In this document: one piece after another, positions 4,865 through 7,126 of the stretch
How positions within the stretch are numbered: position 1 is the stretch's first letter
How the letters are laid out: every line of letters starts with the position of its first letter
NCBI GenBank assembly: GCA_016234205.1
Contig: JACRGN010000334.1
Span: forward strand, 1 to 7,126
Reading direction: 5' to 3'
Source: Nitrospinota bacterium
GTDB taxonomy: Bacteria > Nitrospinota > Nitrospinia > UBA9942
DNA: 7,126 bases
Notes under the pieces: model-generated
What the model saw: only the letters and a program-made list of their open reading frames with translations
What the model was told of the DNA's origin: nothing
Database searches by the model: none
Position numbers and translations under genes: made by a program

Positions 4865-4931
4865 ATCCCGCACCACTTGAATTAGCTGTCAGAAATATCA
4901 TCAGATACTATATCTGTAAGTAGTGCGGGAT
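4865..4931. repeat. 14-bp imperfect inverted repeat enclosing a small hairpin (MITE- or REP-like)
   Basis: ATCCCGCACCACTT (4865-4878) and AAGTAGTGCGGGAT (4918-4931) are inverted copies with one mismatch (a G-T wobble in RNA), separated by 39 nt. Inside, CAGATA (4902-4907), loop CTA, TATCTG (4911-4916) is a second hairpin. The unit sits where the 5' two thirds of tnpA should be, so it was either inserted into the transposon or brought in by recombination. No coding frame uses it convincingly. It could fold as DNA or RNA. Confidence 0.6.
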
Positions 4932-4964
4932 AAACCAAAATTTGGGACGATTATAAAATATTAG

Positions 4965-4987
4965 GGTTCAATCTTCAAGATTGAACC
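4965..4987. repeat. Perfect 11-bp palindrome: candidate left end of the IS200/IS605 relic
   Basis: GGTTCAATCTT, one base C, AAGATTGAACC. It lies on the tnpA-start side of the transposase remnant, about 350 bp from the right-end hairpin, which is the expected arrangement of an IS200/IS605 left-end hairpin in a shortened element. On the minus strand TTAC occurs 10 nt before it, as in IS608-type target sites, but this may be chance. It also lies between the ends of two convergent genes. As a terminator for pheT it would lack a good T-run. Confidence 0.5.
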
Positions 4988-5049
4988 AGCAGTAATGGTG
5001 TTAATCGGTATTAAGTGGTGAGAAAAAACTAATCCCTAATTGCTTTACG

Positions 5050-7107
5050 CTATCCGCTTCTTAAAACTGCACCAAATTTATACTTCAAATTTTTAATTAT
5101 TTTTTCATGGAGGGGGTTCACATCGTCATCTGTGAGGGTTCTGTCGTCTGCTCTGTAAACAATGGAATATGCGAGGCTCTTTTTACCGTCAGGTATCTGC
5201 TTTCCTTCATAATAGTCAAACAAAATTATTTCCTTCAGGATTGAATTATCTGTATCCCTTATACTCCTGTATACATCATCTGATTTTATATTATTATTCA
5301 GCACAACTGCTATATCCCTGTATATGGAAGGATATTTTGGAAGGTGGGCATATTTTCTTTCAACAACAACTTTAGAAATTATTTTATCGAGACTCAGCTC
5401 AAAGACATACAATTTTTCTTTCAGGTCAAAACCTTCGGCAGCGGCAGGACTAAGCTCACCGAGACAGCCAATATCTTCGCTGTTAATTCTTACACACGCC
5501 CCTTTTTGAGGATGGATATAAGAAAGATTTACAGGAAAAAATTTAACACCATGAATATTTAATCTGCCTAAAAGGGACTCCACTAACCCTTTTAAATAAT
5601 AAAAATCCCTATCCCCTTTACTCCAGATTTTCTTTTCTACCTTTTCTGTAGCAGCACATCCTATCATCATATTTTCAACAGGGAGTCTTTCATTTGGAAT
5701 AAAAACCTTTCCGACTTCAAATATCCCTACATCATATATTCCCCTGTTAATATTAAAAACTGCTGTATTTATAATGCCAGGCAGAAGGGTCGTCCTCATG
5801 ACACTCCAGTTCTGGCTCAGGGGATTTCTCAACTTTATCGTCTTCCTGAGAGGGTCATCTTGATGGATATTTATGGCGTCAAAATATTTCTCATCTATGA
5901 AACTATAGTTTATAACCTCTGTAAGCCCTAAAGATGTCAGGATATTTCTTGCCTCTTTTTCGAAGACCTGACTCTTTGTTGATACAGATACTGAAACTTT
6001 TGAAGACGGAATGGTCTTTAATATTTTTTCATATCCATGGAGTCTTGCCACCTCTTCTATGAGGTCTATCTCCCTCTCTATATCTTTTCTGAAAGATGGC
6101 ACATTAACTCTGATATTGTCATCATCTATAACTTTCGTAGTGAACATCAGCCTATTGAGGACATTTAAAATCTGCTCCCTGCTCAGAGATATGCCGAGAA
6201 TTTTATTTGTGCGGCTTATCCTCAAGTCTATCTGAGGATATGAAATCTTTTCAGGATAACAATCAATCCTCCCCTTTACCACCTTTCCTTCCGATAACTC
6301 TGCTATGAGATTGGCCGCCCTGTCCAGTGCCGCAACCACTCCCTCATTATCTACGCCTCTTTCAAACCTGTAGGATGAATCTGTAAATATTCCATGCCTC
6401 CTTGAAGTCCTCCTGATATTGATAGGATTAAAATATGCACTCTCAAGGAGTATATCTCTTGTTGCTTGTGTTACACCCGAATTTTCTCCCCCCATAACTC
6501 CTGCAAGTGCAACTGCCCTTTCTGAATCTGCAATCACGAGGGAGTCTTCAGACAAACTATGTTTCTTTTCATCAAGGGTAGCTAATGATTCATTTTTATA
6601 AGCATTCCTTACAATAATCTTCTTTCCCTTTATATGCTCATAATCAAAGGCGTGAATCGGCTGCCCCATCTCCCAGAGGATATAGTTTGTTGCATCCACA
6701 ATATTATTTATGGGCCTTAGCCCTACTGCAATAATCTTTTTTTCAAGCCATGAAGGAGATGGCTTAACTTTTACACCTCTTATAATTCTTCCTGTATATC
6801 TATGGCATAGGTCAGGATTCTCAATAGTGACAGAGACATAGCTATTTATATCCTCCTCAGATTCTTTTACTGATATATCTGGATATTTAAACCTGCCGCC
6901 TGTCAAAGCTGATACTTCCCTTGCTATTCCTATTACACTGTGGCAATCGGAACGGTTGGGTGTTAGGTCTACCTCAATGACATGGTCGTCATCTATGGAT
7001 TCAATAACATTTGTCTCAAGACCTGCCATTGTTAATAGCTTTGACAGTTCAGAAGGTGAGTGCTTAAACTCAACAAATTCCTTAAGCCAGTTATATGTAA
7101 TTTTCAT
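5050..7107 (-). CDS. pheT: Phenylalanyl-tRNA synthetase beta subunit, lacking the tRNA-binding OB domain
   Basis: Beta chain of the cytoplasmic alpha2-beta2 synthetase that charges tRNA-Phe; the beta chain edits and binds tRNA. The start at 7107 gives MKITYNWLKEFVEF, the usual N-terminus. Domains seen: B1 start (1-32, ending MAGLE), resuming at VIEVDLTPNRSDCHSVIGIA (43-62). The B3/4 editing module spans about 85-270 (RYTGRIIRGV, NNIVDATNYILWEMGQPIHAFD, RRHGIFTDSSYRFERGVD). B5 spans about 285-360 (SFRKDIEREIDLIEEVARLHGYE). The catalytic-like core follows (about 375-585), then a full FDX-ACB anticodon-binding domain (586-685, from YAHLPKYPSIYRDIAVVL). Between residues 31 and 43 the EMAP-type OB fold (about residues 39-147 in E. 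coli PheT) is missing, which accounts for 685 residues against roughly 800. The join is seamless and the frame intact. pheS, its usual upstream partner, would lie beyond the right edge. No Shine-Dalgarno is visible in the 19 nt left upstream. Confidence 0.96.
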   Translation of the reverse strand: MKITYNWLKEFVEFKHSPSELSKLLTMAGLETNVIESIDDDHVIEVDLTPNRSDCHSVIGIAREVSALTGGRFKYPDISVKESEEDINSYVSVTIENPDLCHRYTGRIIRGVKVKPSPSWLEKKIIAVGLRPINNIVDATNYILWEMGQPIHAFDYEHIKGKKIIVRNAYKNESLATLDEKKHSLSEDSLVIADSERAVALAGVMGGENSGVTQATRDILLESAYFNPINIRRTSRRHGIFTDSSYRFERGVDNEGVVAALDRAANLIAELSEGKVVKGRIDCYPEKISYPQIDLRISRTNKILGISLSREQILNVLNRLMFTTKVIDDDNIRVNVPSFRKDIEREIDLIEEVARLHGYEKILKTIPSSKVSVSVSTKSQVFEKEARNILTSLGLTEVINYSFIDEKYFDAINIHQDDPLRKTIKLRNPLSQNWSVMRTTLLPGIINTAVFNINRGIYDVGIFEVGKVFIPNERLPVENMMIGCAATEKVEKKIWSKGDRDFYYLKGLVESLLGRLNIHGVKFFPVNLSYIHPQKGACVRINSEDIGCLGELSPAAAEGFDLKEKLYVFELSLDKIISKVVVERKYAHLPKYPSIYRDIAVVLNNNIKSDDVYRSIRDTDNSILKEIILFDYYEGKQIPDGKKSLAYSIVYRADDRTLTDDDVNPLHEKIIKNLKYKFGAVLRSG

Positions 7108-7126
7108 ATTAAAACAAATTTTTGCC

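Larger units (their letters stand above)
4562..5049. mobile_element. Degenerate IS200/IS605-type relic filling the gap between two convergent genes
   Basis: This 488-bp stretch has no intact gene. From left to right it holds the right-end hairpin (4615-4635), the tnpA 3' remnant (4639-4812, minus), a GGGGACACCATACTTAATTC segment at 4817-4836 that looks like a repeat end, a 14-bp inverted repeat (4865-4931) and the left-end-like hairpin (4965-4987). Hairpin to hairpin spans about 370 bp, half the roughly 700 bp of a full IS200 element. Open frames across it are shadows of the minus-strand tnpA. The last 60 bp before the pheT stop show nothing recognisable. Confidence 0.55.

Noticed and set aside
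4582..4923. Plus-strand open frame of 113 codons
   Set aside because: It is the antisense shadow of the tnpA remnant and the inverted repeats; its translation has no family character and no ribosome binding site.
5169..6601. Plus-strand frames opposite pheT
   Set aside because: All lie within the pheT coding sequence, lack ribosome binding sites and show no domain features.
1..7126. tRNA, rRNA or riboswitch genes
   Set aside because: I saw no cloverleaf with a GTTCRA-type T-loop in proper context and no recognised riboswitch core. GGTTCAATC at 4965 is part of a perfect palindrome and not a tRNA arm.

Overview
The window is chromosomal DNA from a lipopolysaccharide-making, Gram-negative bacterium. 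This follows from a lipid A gene (lpxB), a probable outer-membrane beta-barrel and a probable lipoprotein. The fairly AT-rich sequence, the dispersed palindromic repeats and the gene content would fit an uncultured Nitrospirota- or Desulfobacterota-like lineage, but nothing here fixes the phylum.

Layout. At the left edge (1-69, minus) a reading frame with an excellent ribosome binding site leaves the window and runs straight into a dispersed palindromic repeat. Two small minus-strand ORFs follow: an unrecognised one (155-367) with a 5xACTG microsatellite, and a DUF2283 protein (389-601). Then comes lpxB (682-1929, minus), encoding lipid-A-disaccharide synthase. It appears to carry two separate in-frame insertions of the palindromic repeat family seen at the left edge. 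Between lpxB and the next gene lies a start-less gene remnant (1981-2205, plus).

Two plus-strand envelope genes follow. One encodes a signal-peptide-bearing beta-barrel protein (2237-3329). The other encodes a lipoprotein with a beta-sandwich-like region, a threonine-rich linker and a LamG/concanavalin-A-like domain (3438-4561). Both are broken by a single small frameshift, after which the expected protein continues clearly in another frame. Two short tandem-repeat blocks lie between them. Positions 4562-5049 hold no intact gene. They contain the wreck of an IS200/IS605-type insertion sequence: the last part of tnpA, a hairpin at each end, and a further inverted repeat inside. The right third is pheT (5050-7107, minus), the phenylalanyl-tRNA synthetase beta subunit. 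It looks complete except that the usual tRNA-binding OB-fold near the N-terminus is absent.

How it fits together. lpxB and pheT are housekeeping genes with intact frames. Between and around them are accessory envelope genes, gene remnants and mobile-repeat debris. I found no complete new system. The most interesting signals are the repeat insertions tolerated inside lpxB, the domain-short PheT, and the cluster of frameshifts confined to the non-housekeeping genes. That cluster could mean gene decay, phase variation or assembly error.
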